In this document: positions 44,799 through 53,361 of the stretch, piece by piece
How positions within the stretch are numbered: the first letter of the stretch is position 1
Layout of the letters: every line of letters starts with the position of its first letter
Origin: CAVTPU01 sp963736695
GTDB taxonomy: Bacteria; Actinomycetota; Actinomycetes; Mycobacteriales; Micromonosporaceae
Length of the DNA: 64,000 nucleotides
Direction: 5' to 3'
Assembly (NCBI GenBank): GCA_963736695.1
Contig: CAVTPU010000004.1
Location: 1,240,001-1,304,000 of the forward strand
Program-made: the position numbers and the translations under genes
Notes under the pieces: generated by a model
What the model was told of the DNA's origin: nothing
The model's input: only the letters and a program-made list of their open reading frames with translations
Database searches by the model: none

Positions 44799-46055
44799 AT
44801 GAGCAAGCCATTGTGGCGGCACGGTAACTTCCGGAACTTGTGGCTGGCGCAGTCGGTCAGCCTTATCGGCACGCAGGTTACCCTGCTCGCATTTCCGTTG
44901 GCAGCGCTGTTGCTGTTAAAGGCATCCGCGCTGCAGGTCAGCCTCCTATCCGCCGTCGAATTCCTTCCGGTGCTCCTCCTGGGACTGCCGGCGGGGGCGT
45001 GGGTGGAGAAGATGCGGCGCCGCCCCGTTCTCATCATCACAGATGTCGTACGGGCTATCGCGCTGATCAGTGTTCCGCTGGCATACCTGACGCATAGCCT
45101 GTCTATCGCCCTGCTGTATGTGGTGGCCTTCATCATCGGTTTGGGCACGATCTTCTTTGACGTTGCCCAGATGTCGTATCTACCCGCAATCGTATCGGAA
45201 GAGCAGTTGGCCGACGGCAACGGCAAACTTGAGGCCTCTCGCTCTGGGGCACAGCTCGTTGGTCCGACGATCGGCGGTTTTCTGGTGCAGATTCTGCATG
45301 CGCCGATCGCGATCGCCGTGGATGCAGCGAGCTACGTCGTATCGGCCATCTTTCTTCTGTCGATTCGTCATCGCGAGTCTGCGCCCGAGGAATCAAGTGA
45401 CGCGGGACTGGGCGAGAAGATCGGCGAAGGTCTGCGGTTTGTCTTCACCCATCCCCTGATTGGCCCATTGGCTTGGTGCACGCTGGCGGCAGACCTCGCC
45501 TTCGCAGCGGTGCTGGCGTTGCAGGTGGTGTTCGCCTCAGACGAACTGCACATGAGTCCGGGCGCGATCGGAATCGTTCTCGCGGTCGGCAATCTGGGTG
45601 GGCTCATTGGTGCCGCGGTGTGTACGCCGATCGCTGACCGACTGGGACACGGCGTGACACTCGTGGCATCGGTGGCACTGTTTAGTATTGGAGCGATGAT
45701 GTTGCCACTGTCGCGTGGTGCCATCATGTTCGGCGCTGGGCTTTTCGTGGTGTACCTCGGAGTGGTCGTTTTCAACATTCTACAGGCAACTATATGTCAA
45801 TTGCAGACACCTACCGGCCTCATGGGCCGAATGAACGCCACCATGCGATTCATTTCCTGGGGAACGGTGCCGGTAGGTGCGTCCGTCGGTGGCCTGTTGG
45901 TCGGACCGGCAGGACTTCGGGGCGTGTTTTGGACAGCGGCTGGAGTGTGCGCGCTAGCCATCGTGCCAGTGGCGTTCTCCGAAGTGCGCGCGTACCACCC
46001 CCCGACGACCGAAACGGTGGAAAACACCAACGAGGCAGCGGAAGTCGCGCCATGA
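44799..46055 (+). CDS. MFS exporter of the NRPS-PKS cluster
   Basis: 418 residues, about 12 membrane helices, with RNLWLAQSVSLIGTQVT at the first helix and DGNGKLEASRSGAQLVGPTIGG in the fourth to fifth, a pattern of the EntS/DHA3-like MFS drug and siderophore exporters. Residues 200-210 form a charged loop (ESAPEESSD). It likely exports the peptide-polyketide product and may give self-protection. A TTA codon lies at 44916. It starts one base after the MbtH stop and overlaps the PKS start (ATGA). Confidence 0.9.
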   Translation: MSKPLWRHGNFRNLWLAQSVSLIGTQVTLLAFPLAALLLLKASALQVSLLSAVEFLPVLLLGLPAGAWVEKMRRRPVLIITDVVRAIALISVPLAYLTHSLSIALLYVVAFIIGLGTIFFDVAQMSYLPAIVSEEQLADGNGKLEASRSGAQLVGPTIGGFLVQILHAPIAIAVDAASYVVSAIFLLSIRHRESAPEESSDAGLGEKIGEGLRFVFTHPLIGPLAWCTLAADLAFAAVLALQVVFASDELHMSPGAIGIVLAVGNLGGLIGAAVCTPIADRLGHGVTLVASVALFSIGAMMLPLSRGAIMFGAGLFVVYLGVVVFNILQATICQLQTPTGLMGRMNATMRFISWGTVPVGASVGGLLVGPAGLRGVFWTAAGVCALAIVPVAFSEVRAYHPPTTETVENTNEAAEVAP

Positions 46056-49000
46056 CGGACACTCATGTGGCGATCGTCGGAATTGCCGGCCGGTTTCCCG
46101 GCGCCACGGACGTTTCGTCGTTCTGGTCCAATCTGAAGACAGGCGTCGACTCGGTAACCCGCCAGGAACCTGACCCGGCTGCCGGACACGTACCGGCATA
46201 CGGCGTAGTCGTTGGATCGGATCTATTTGACGCGTCTTTCTTTGGATGTTCGTCCCGAGACGCCCTGATGCTCGACCCGCAGCATCGTGTCTTCATGGAG
46301 TGTGCCTGGGAAGCGTTAGAAGACGCGGGTTGCGATCCGACGCGTTACCACGGACAGGTCGGCGTATATGGTGGCAGCGGCGACACCGACCATTTCGCCA
46401 CCCTGCGAGCTCAGGCAGCGCATTTTCCAGGTATCACACTATGGCAGATGCGCCTGGCCAGCGGCGCGGACTTCCTGACCAGCAGAGTGGCGTACAAAAT
46501 CGGCCTGACCGGGCCCGCAGTGACTGTGCAAACGGCCTGCTCCACCTCACTCGTCGCCACGCACCTTGCTATTCAGGCGCTGCTCGCTGGTGAGTGCGAT
46601 CTCGCATTAGCGGGTGGTGCAACCATCCATATGAACCATCCTTTCAGCGGTTCTGACAACGACGGCGTCCTGGCGCGGGATGGATACTGCCGACCATTCG
46701 ATGCCCAGGCGACAGGCACCGTAGGGGCCGACGGAGCCGGGGTGGTGGCGTTGAAACGGTTGGCCGACGCGCTGGAGGAAGGTGACCAGATCTATGCGGT
46801 CATCCTAGGCTCGGTGGTCAACAACGATGGATCAGCCAAGATAGGATTCACCGCGCCGGGCGTGGACGGACAGGCTGCAGCGGTGCGGGCCGCCCATTTG
46901 GTGGCCGGAGTCGACCCCGCAAGCATCGGCTACGTGGAGGCGCACGGCACCGGCACACCGGTGGGCGACCCGATCGAAGTGCGCGCCCTATCGAAGGCAT
47001 TCCGCCGCCGGGTGACGGACGAACCGGTCCGCTCAGCAGGCGATGACGCGGGCGAGTCGTCCTGCGTTCTGGGCTCCGTCAAGGCGAATATCGGTCACAC
47101 CGACGCCGCGGCCGGAGTCATCGGCCTTATCAAAACGGCGCTGTGCCTGCGGAACGAGCTGATCCCAGCGACTCCCCACTTCGCGTCTCCAAATCCGGGT
47201 CTCGAGCTCGATGGCAGTCCCTTCGTCATAGCCAAGGCTGCCGTGAAATGGCCGAGATCGGCCCGGCCACGACGGGCTGGCGTCAATTCCCTCGGACTCG
47301 GCGGCACGAACGCACACGTAGTCGTCGAAGAGGCGCCGGTGCTGGAGAACAAGCCGGGTCGGCCCTATCAGGTGCTGCCCATCTCAGCTCGATCTCGGGC
47401 TGAGCTGACCGAAGTCGCGGCGAGGCTCGGAGGCTGTCTGGCCGATCCGGATCTAGCGATCGATGATGCGGCGTGGACGCTACAGACAGGGCGTAAAGCT
47501 TTTTCCACACGGTCGTTCGTGGTGGCTAGCGGTCGCGATGAGGCAGTGCGACGGCTGGAGGACTCGCAAACGAGCCCGCTTCCAGTGCGGCGGGCCGAGG
47601 TCGGGCGGCAGGTCTCCTTTCTCTTCCCGGGGCAGGGCGGCCAATCCGTCGGCATGGGACGCGAGCTGTACCGGCACGAGCCGGCGTTTCGGACCGAGAT
47701 TGATCGGTGCGCCGAGCTGGCAGCCGACCGACTCGGTTTGGACATTCGCGACATCCTCTACCCCGACGCGGATGACCACGAGGCAACCACGCGGATCAAG
47801 TCGATGGCGGTCGCCCAGCCGACCTTGTTCGCACTGGAGTATGCGCTGGCGCGACTGTGGCAGTCATGGGGCATCACGCCCTCCAGCGTGCTCGGACACA
47901 GCCTTGGTGCCTACGCGGCTGCGACGATCGCCGGCGTCCTCACCGTCGAGGGTGCGATGACTCTGGTGCTGACACGAGGAGAACTGTTTGACGGGTTGGC
48001 GCCAGGGGCGATGTTGGCGGTGTCGGCTGCGGAACGCGAGATCACCAATGTGATCGGTGATGGAATTTCGATCGCCGCAGTCAATAGTTCAGAGCAGGTT
48101 GTGCTGGCCGGGCCGATCGAAGCCGTCGAACGCCTGCACGCGTCGCTCCAGCAACAGGGCCGAGACGTCCGTCTGTTGCACGTCTCAGCAGCCGCACATT
48201 CCGAGTTGGTCGAACCCGTTGTCGGACAGTTCGAACAGGTCGTCGCTGGCATCGCGCTGAGACCACCAACAGTCACCTGGATATCGGACCGTACAGGACA
48301 GCCGGTTACCGCGGCACAGGCATGCGACCCGCGATATTGGGGCGAACATCTGCGGCATACGGTGCGTTTCCATGATGCGCTGACGACCATGCTCAGGGAC
48401 GACGCATCGGCACTATTAGAAATCGGACCCGGCCGCACCCTGGGGGCATTGGCCCAGCGCCATCCCGGGTTCACGCCAGATCGGCCCGTCGTCTCCTGCT
48501 TGCCGCATCCCGCGGATCCGGTGAACGGCGCGGAGACCATGATGGCTGCGGTTGGTCGGCTATGGCAGTCGGGGGTCGATGTGGACTGGGCTGCTCTGCA
48601 CAGTGGAGAGCGCCGCCGACGGGTGAGCCTGCCGTCGTACCCGTTCCAACGTCGATTGTTCCGTCTCGATGCAATCGATCTCGACCAGGACATTCACGCT
48701 CTCGACACTCATGCAGAGGACTACGTCGCCCCAGTCACGCCCAGTGAAATTGCGATATCCACGGCCTTCGCCAAGGTTCTCGGCGGCGCTGGCGTCGGCG
48801 TACACACGCACTTCTTTGAGTCAGGTGGGGATTCACTGAGCGCGAAGACTCTCCTGACGCTGCTTCGGTCGAGCCTTGACAGCAGGCGCGCAGCCCAACT
48901 GAATCTAGCCATGATCTTCCAGGCTCCCACGGTCCGGTCTTTGGCCGCCGCAGTCGACACCGCTGACGGCGGCCCGGACAACCCTCAACACCCATCCCGC

Positions 49001-49789
49001 ATAGCCGCGCGTTCACCGTGGATGATTGGTCGGCGTGGCGCTGCGACGGCGCTGCAGCTGTATTGCTTTCCCCATAGCGGCGGTTCCGCTGGGGAGTTCG
49101 TTCAGTGGCTTAGTGCGCTACCTGATGTGCAGGCGTGTGGCTTTCAGCCGCCGGGCCGGGGTGCGAGGCTGGCCGAGGATCCCTGGTATGAGATGAGCGG
49201 ACTAGTTTCGTCCATTCTCGATAGTGCTGCCTTCGTCGAGCCGTTTGTTCTCTTCGGCCACAGCCTTGGGGCACTGGTCGCATATGAGGTGGCACATGCC
49301 TTGGCGCAGGCAGGCCGGACCGGACCGGCTCAGTTGATTGTTTCCGGCATGCCAGCCCCACACCGCCACGATCCGGGAACGCCGGTATATCTGTTGGATG
49401 ACGCGGCGTTGGTCGAGGAGATCCGGCTTCGATACGACACTCTGCCACCGGAGTTCGATGACCCGGAACTTCGCCAGATCGCGCTAAAGGGGCTGCGAGC
49501 GGATCTGTCCATTGTCGATACCTATCGGCATGTGCCACGGCCGCCCCTGGGCTGTCCGATTGTGGCGCTTGGGGGTGCCGGCGACGAGCCGACAGTCGAT
49601 GACCTACGAGAGTGGCGTGGACACACCACCGCCGACGTTGTAGTTCGACTCTTTCCGGGTGACCACTTCTACTATCGGGAGAAACCCAATGACGTACTCA
49701 GCTTCATCGCGGACGAGCTACCTACGGGAGTTGTACCACGGCCGGGTCCGTTGGGACTTGATGCGCCCGTTCCTCGCCAGCGAGGCTGA
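46052..49789 (+). CDS. type I polyketide synthase, KS-AT-ACP-TE
   Basis: 1245 residues. KS (~1-430): active Cys163 in TACSTS, His298 in HGTGT, and KANIGHT. AT (~520-840): FLFPGQGGQS, active Ser617 in GHSLG; QPTLFALEYALARLWQSWG is malonyl-like, but the usual HAFH/YASH position reads SAAAH, so the extender is uncertain. ACP (~895-970): attachment Ser928 in GGDS. TE (~1010-1235): Ser1071 in GHSLG and His1205 in GDHFYY, resembling type II thioesterases more than classic macrocyclising ones. There is no KR, DH, ER or methyltransferase, so the added unit stays a beta-keto group before release. It overlaps the MFS stop (ATGA). TTA codons at 46316, 46607 and 48416. Confidence 0.93.
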   Translation: MTDTHVAIVGIAGRFPGATDVSSFWSNLKTGVDSVTRQEPDPAAGHVPAYGVVVGSDLFDASFFGCSSRDALMLDPQHRVFMECAWEALEDAGCDPTRYHGQVGVYGGSGDTDHFATLRAQAAHFPGITLWQMRLASGADFLTSRVAYKIGLTGPAVTVQTACSTSLVATHLAIQALLAGECDLALAGGATIHMNHPFSGSDNDGVLARDGYCRPFDAQATGTVGADGAGVVALKRLADALEEGDQIYAVILGSVVNNDGSAKIGFTAPGVDGQAAAVRAAHLVAGVDPASIGYVEAHGTGTPVGDPIEVRALSKAFRRRVTDEPVRSAGDDAGESSCVLGSVKANIGHTDAAAGVIGLIKTALCLRNELIPATPHFASPNPGLELDGSPFVIAKAAVKWPRSARPRRAGVNSLGLGGTNAHVVVEEAPVLENKPGRPYQVLPISARSRAELTEVAARLGGCLADPDLAIDDAAWTLQTGRKAFSTRSFVVASGRDEAVRRLEDSQTSPLPVRRAEVGRQVSFLFPGQGGQSVGMGRELYRHEPAFRTEIDRCAELAADRLGLDIRDILYPDADDHEATTRIKSMAVAQPTLFALEYALARLWQSWGITPSSVLGHSLGAYAAATIAGVLTVEGAMTLVLTRGELFDGLAPGAMLAVSAAEREITNVIGDGISIAAVNSSEQVVLAGPIEAVERLHASLQQQGRDVRLLHVSAAAHSELVEPVVGQFEQVVAGIALRPPTVTWISDRTGQPVTAAQACDPRYWGEHLRHTVRFHDALTTMLRDDASALLEIGPGRTLGALAQRHPGFTPDRPVVSCLPHPADPVNGAETMMAAVGRLWQSGVDVDWAALHSGERRRRVSLPSYPFQRRLFRLDAIDLDQDIHALDTHAEDYVAPVTPSEIAISTAFAKVLGGAGVGVHTHFFESGGDSLSAKTLLTLLRSSLDSRRAAQLNLAMIFQAPTVRSLAAAVDTADGGPDNPQHPSRIAARSPWMIGRRGAATALQLYCFPHSGGSAGEFVQWLSALPDVQACGFQPPGRGARLAEDPWYEMSGLVSSILDSAAFVEPFVLFGHSLGALVAYEVAHALAQAGRTGPAQLIVSGMPAPHRHDPGTPVYLLDDAALVEEIRLRYDTLPPEFDDPELRQIALKGLRADLSIVDTYRHVPRPPLGCPIVALGGAGDEPTVDDLREWRGHTTADVVVRLFPGDHFYYREKPNDVLSFIADELPTGVVPRPGPLGLDAPVPRQRG

Positions 49790-51473
49790 CCTCGACGGCA
49801 GCGCGACCGCCGTGGATGAACTAGTCGAACTCTTACGGCAGCATGTGGACCCGGAGGACGTTGAGCGACATGGTCGGCTACCAGAACCATTTCTCGATCT
49901 TTTGAAGGCGGGCGGCTTTTTCCGACTTACCATGAGCCCGTCGCTCGGTGGCCGAGGCCTGTCACCCCTGGGAGCTTGCCGGGTCGTCGAGATGGCCGCG
50001 AGTCACTGTTCAGCCGCTGCATTTGCCTTGTCTGTGGCCAACGGATTCGGCTCGGGCACATATCTGGAGGCAATTGCGGACGGTCCGCTCCGCGACATGA
50101 TCGCCACTCGCGTGGCCGCCGGCATCGTGTCAGCCGGGGCTGACGCGGAGGCCATTGGCACGGCCAACCAGCGGCGGGCCACGAGAGCCGTGCCCGTCGA
50201 GGATGGTCGGGCGTTTCACCTCACCGGCGAAAAGGTCTTCATCGGCAACGGGCCGATCGCTGACCTTATGGACGTCTCGGCAACGGTAACCGGCGATGAC
50301 GGCACGGAGCAGGTCAAGCTGTTCTTCGTGGACAGCAGGACGCCTGGCTTCAGCGTGACGGCGTGGCATGAGTTCATGGGACTGCGGGGTGCTGCGATTG
50401 GCGCTCTCCGTCTTGATCAGGTCAGGATCCCGGCCGAACACCTCCTCGACGAGTCATCGGACGGTTGGCGCATGCGACCTGCCACCGACGCCACGGTCCC
50501 GGACGCGAGCTCCCCAGATGTTTCGCCACTGGCACGGCTGGCCAATGTCGGCCGAATGATGGTTATCGCGCCGCCGGCGTTGGCCATCACGAAACTGTGT
50601 CTTTTCTGGTCACGGGAATTCCTGCGTCGGCGCAGTATTGATGGCAGGAGTCTCGGCGACTACGAGGAGATCAAGAGAATGGTGGCGGCGACCGCCGCTG
50701 ACGTCTACCTCATTGAGGCGGTTCAGACCTGGACTCTTCATCGGGAGAACCGGGCTGACACCGTTGCCGACCTGACTCCAGCAAAGAACCTCGTATCGTT
50801 GGCATGCTGGCGATCGGTCGATCGAACGATGTCTCTGATGGGTGGCGAGGGCTACGAAACCGCGCGGAGCAAAGCTGCGCGAGGGGTTCCAGCCCTTCCG
50901 GTTGAGCGGGCGTTTCGCGACGCCCGCGCGCTGAGGGTGGCGGGCGGTGTGGATTTCATGCTCGATCACTGGTCGGCCACGGAGAACCTCGCGACCATCC
51001 GTTCACACACGGGTGAGGGTGGTGGTGTGGCATGGTCGAATCCGACCGATCCGGCGTTGTCCGGTGACTGTGGCGAACACCTGGCGTTCGTCGCCGCCCA
51101 AGCTCGCCGACTGTCTACCACGTGCACAGAGGTGCTTGAGGGCGCTCGTTACGAGGAATTAATCCAACGCCAACGCCTGGTACGCCTGATCGGGCAGACA
51201 GCAACAGAGTTGCTGGGGATGTCAATCGTGCTCGCCAAGGCAGCTCAGCAGGCTGAGGAGGATGACTTCTCCGGACTGTCGTTGGCCGATGTCTCGTGCA
51301 CTGCGGCCAGACTGCGCATCGCGAGCCAGTGGCAGGAACTCGACGTGCTACGCCAAGGCGGCGACGGCACGGATTCATACCGAACCGTTAGTGAGGACTG
51401 GCTCGCCAACGGCAGGTTTGAATATCTCGTCAATGGCATTCTGGCAGTACGGGAGACGGGAGCGCCGACATGA
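49689..51473 (+). CDS. acyl-CoA-dehydrogenase-family tailoring flavoenzyme
   Basis: 594 residues, longer than the usual ~380-400. The N-terminal domain has GFFRLTMSPSLGGRG, and the middle FHLTGEKVFIGNG. The C-terminal domain has LMGGEGYET, VERAFRDARALRVAGG, and then a ~130-residue extra helical part. The catalytic Glu normally found in the xEGT segment is absent (VAGGVDF), and the alternative position also lacks Glu (NVGRMM). FAD-binding features otherwise look kept, so unusual oxidation or decarboxylation of the carrier-bound or released beta-keto product is plausible. ATG 49689 follows GGGAGAA and lies inside the PKS 3' end (101-base overlap), as in tightly coupled clusters. TTA at 49833 and 51159. 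Confidence 0.85.
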   Translation: MTYSASSRTSYLRELYHGRVRWDLMRPFLASEADLDGSATAVDELVELLRQHVDPEDVERHGRLPEPFLDLLKAGGFFRLTMSPSLGGRGLSPLGACRVVEMAASHCSAAAFALSVANGFGSGTYLEAIADGPLRDMIATRVAAGIVSAGADAEAIGTANQRRATRAVPVEDGRAFHLTGEKVFIGNGPIADLMDVSATVTGDDGTEQVKLFFVDSRTPGFSVTAWHEFMGLRGAAIGALRLDQVRIPAEHLLDESSDGWRMRPATDATVPDASSPDVSPLARLANVGRMMVIAPPALAITKLCLFWSREFLRRRSIDGRSLGDYEEIKRMVAATAADVYLIEAVQTWTLHRENRADTVADLTPAKNLVSLACWRSVDRTMSLMGGEGYETARSKAARGVPALPVERAFRDARALRVAGGVDFMLDHWSATENLATIRSHTGEGGGVAWSNPTDPALSGDCGEHLAFVAAQARRLSTTCTEVLEGARYEELIQRQRLVRLIGQTATELLGMSIVLAKAAQQAEEDDFSGLSLADVSCTAARLRIASQWQELDVLRQGGDGTDSYRTVSEDWLANGRFEYLVNGILAVRETGAPT

Positions 51474-53266
51474 CAGAGCAAGCGTTCAACCTTCACACAT
51501 TGGTCGAACAGAGGGCGTCCCTTCATCCCGACCGCACGGCTTTGGTCTGCGACTCTGACAAGCTCTCATACGGCGAGCTGAATGCGCGCGCCAATCAGTT
51601 GGCGCACAGCATCATCAACTCGGGACTGTGCCGTGAAGGAGCGGTTGGCCTCCTTCTTGCGCGATCGATCGATTTCGTCGTCGGCGCCCTGGCCATCCTG
51701 AAGGCGGGATGTACGTATGTGCCGCTCGACCCCGACTATCCGCCAGCGCGGCTGGAGATGATGCGCGCCGCTGCGAACATCAGGATGGTGATCACCAATC
51801 GGGGGATGGCCGGGCAACTGGCGCACCGAGACGTTCTGCTGGTCGACGCCGTGTCCGACGAGCCGGACGACAATCCGAATGTGCCGGTATTCCCGGACAA
51901 CCTCGCGTACGTCATGTTCACTTCGGGTTCGACCGGCACGCCAAAGGGAGTTTTAGTAACCCACCGCGGGATCATCCGCTTAGTGGTAAACCCTGGCGAT
52001 CTTCGGTTGAATGAGAGTGAGATCGTCCTACACGCTTCGTCTATTTCATTCGACGCCTCGACATTCGAGATCTGGGGGGCGTTGGTCAACGGCGGCTGTC
52101 TGGTCCTAGCCCCCGCAGGACAGTTGTCGGTGCTCGAACTGGGTGCGGTGCTGCGCAAGCATCGTGTGACCACCGCGTTTTTCACCACAGGGCTCTTTCA
52201 CGTGCTGGTGGATGAGTGCCTCAAAGATCTGGCGAACCTCACCCAGGTTGTCGTCGGCGGTGATGTCATGTCCGCCACGGTGGCTGGCCGACTTCTGGCT
52301 GCGCACCCAGACTGCCGCCTGCTGAACGGCTATGGTCCAACTGAGATGACGACGTTCACTACCTGTCAGGTAGTCGGCGGGCACCACGTCGCGGAGGGCA
52401 GCATTCCTATCGGCGGCCCGATCCGAAAGACCTGGGTGCGGATTCTTGATGAGAACATGCGTGAGGTGGGCACCGGCGAGACCGGAATGTTGTATGCGGG
52501 TGGCGACGGTGCGGCTCGAGGATACGTGTCCGATACAGCGCTGACCGCACAACGCTTCGTGCCTGACCCATTCAGCGTCTCGCAACGCCTATACCGGACC
52601 GGGGACCTGGCACGCTACCGGTCTGATGGCTCAATCGACTTTCTCGGCCGCGCCGACCAACAGGTGAAACGACGCGGGTTTCGGATCGAACCGATAGAGA
52701 TCGAAGAGGCATTGCGCGGCCTTACCCAGGTTGGCGACGCGGCAGTGGTCGCGGAAGGCTCCAACGCGGACGACCGTACCCTGGTCGCGTATGTGGCAAC
52801 GGAGCCGTCCGATATGAGCTCGATCGAGATGATCAAGGCGCAGCTTGGGCGTAGCCTTCCCGGGTACATGATGCCCGACCGCTGGGTGATCCTCGATGCC
52901 CTGCCGCTCAATCCCAACGGCAAGGTGGACAAACGTGCTCTGGTGAATTCCACTCTGAGTGGAAGGACGGGAACCGCTCCATTCCGTGATGGCGAGCCAC
53001 GGACGGATGGGCCCTTGGGCCCGGTGGAATCGGCGATCGCACAGGCGTGGTGCGAGGTTTTCGGACTGCCGCAGGTGGGGCGCCACGACGACTTCTTCGA
53101 CCTTGGCGGCCACTCGTTGATCGCTAGCCGCCTCGTGTCCCGGCTTCGTCACTCCCTGGGTCAACGGATCCCATTGGCGGCTGTTTTTGACTACCCCACC
53201 GTGGCACAGCTGGCGGAAGTCGTCGGTCTGCCCAACTCGAGGTCCGTTGAAGATGTCTTCGGCTGA
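51470..53266 (+). CDS. stand-alone adenylation-PCP protein
   Basis: 598 residues. Adenylation domain (~10-505): LSYGELNARANQLA, FTSGSTGTPKG, ISFDASTFEIWG, NGYGPTE, GMLYAGG, YRTGDLARY and LPLNPNGKVDKR. PCP (~525-595): attachment Ser549 in GGHSL. The specificity residues read by hand, D-A-F-F-V-G-G-T-F-K, are close to the known valine code DAFWIGGTFK, so valine or a similar aliphatic residue is predicted. With no C domain it should load the starter amino acid for the C-A-PCP protein, or present it to the flavoenzyme upstream. Its start overlaps that gene (ATGA). TTA at 51953 and 51980. It is the last gene of the cluster. Confidence 0.92.
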   Translation: MTEQAFNLHTLVEQRASLHPDRTALVCDSDKLSYGELNARANQLAHSIINSGLCREGAVGLLLARSIDFVVGALAILKAGCTYVPLDPDYPPARLEMMRAAANIRMVITNRGMAGQLAHRDVLLVDAVSDEPDDNPNVPVFPDNLAYVMFTSGSTGTPKGVLVTHRGIIRLVVNPGDLRLNESEIVLHASSISFDASTFEIWGALVNGGCLVLAPAGQLSVLELGAVLRKHRVTTAFFTTGLFHVLVDECLKDLANLTQVVVGGDVMSATVAGRLLAAHPDCRLLNGYGPTEMTTFTTCQVVGGHHVAEGSIPIGGPIRKTWVRILDENMREVGTGETGMLYAGGDGAARGYVSDTALTAQRFVPDPFSVSQRLYRTGDLARYRSDGSIDFLGRADQQVKRRGFRIEPIEIEEALRGLTQVGDAAVVAEGSNADDRTLVAYVATEPSDMSSIEMIKAQLGRSLPGYMMPDRWVILDALPLNPNGKVDKRALVNSTLSGRTGTAPFRDGEPRTDGPLGPVESAIAQAWCEVFGLPQVGRHDDFFDLGGHSLIASRLVSRLRHSLGQRIPLAAVFDYPTVAQLAEVVGLPNSRSVEDVFG

Positions 53267-53361
53267 CGTCAGGTGGGAAGCCGACGGCTTTCCGGCGCGC
53301 CCCTTCCGCCGCGATCGCGCCACTGATCGCAGCGTCGAGGCGGTGTCATAGGCTCAACTGC

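Noticed and set aside
41298..53266. Siderophore cluster
   Set aside because: MbtH and an EntS-like exporter are present, but there are no salicylate/catechol, hydroxylase or TonB-like/ABC uptake genes, so iron scavenging is not supported.
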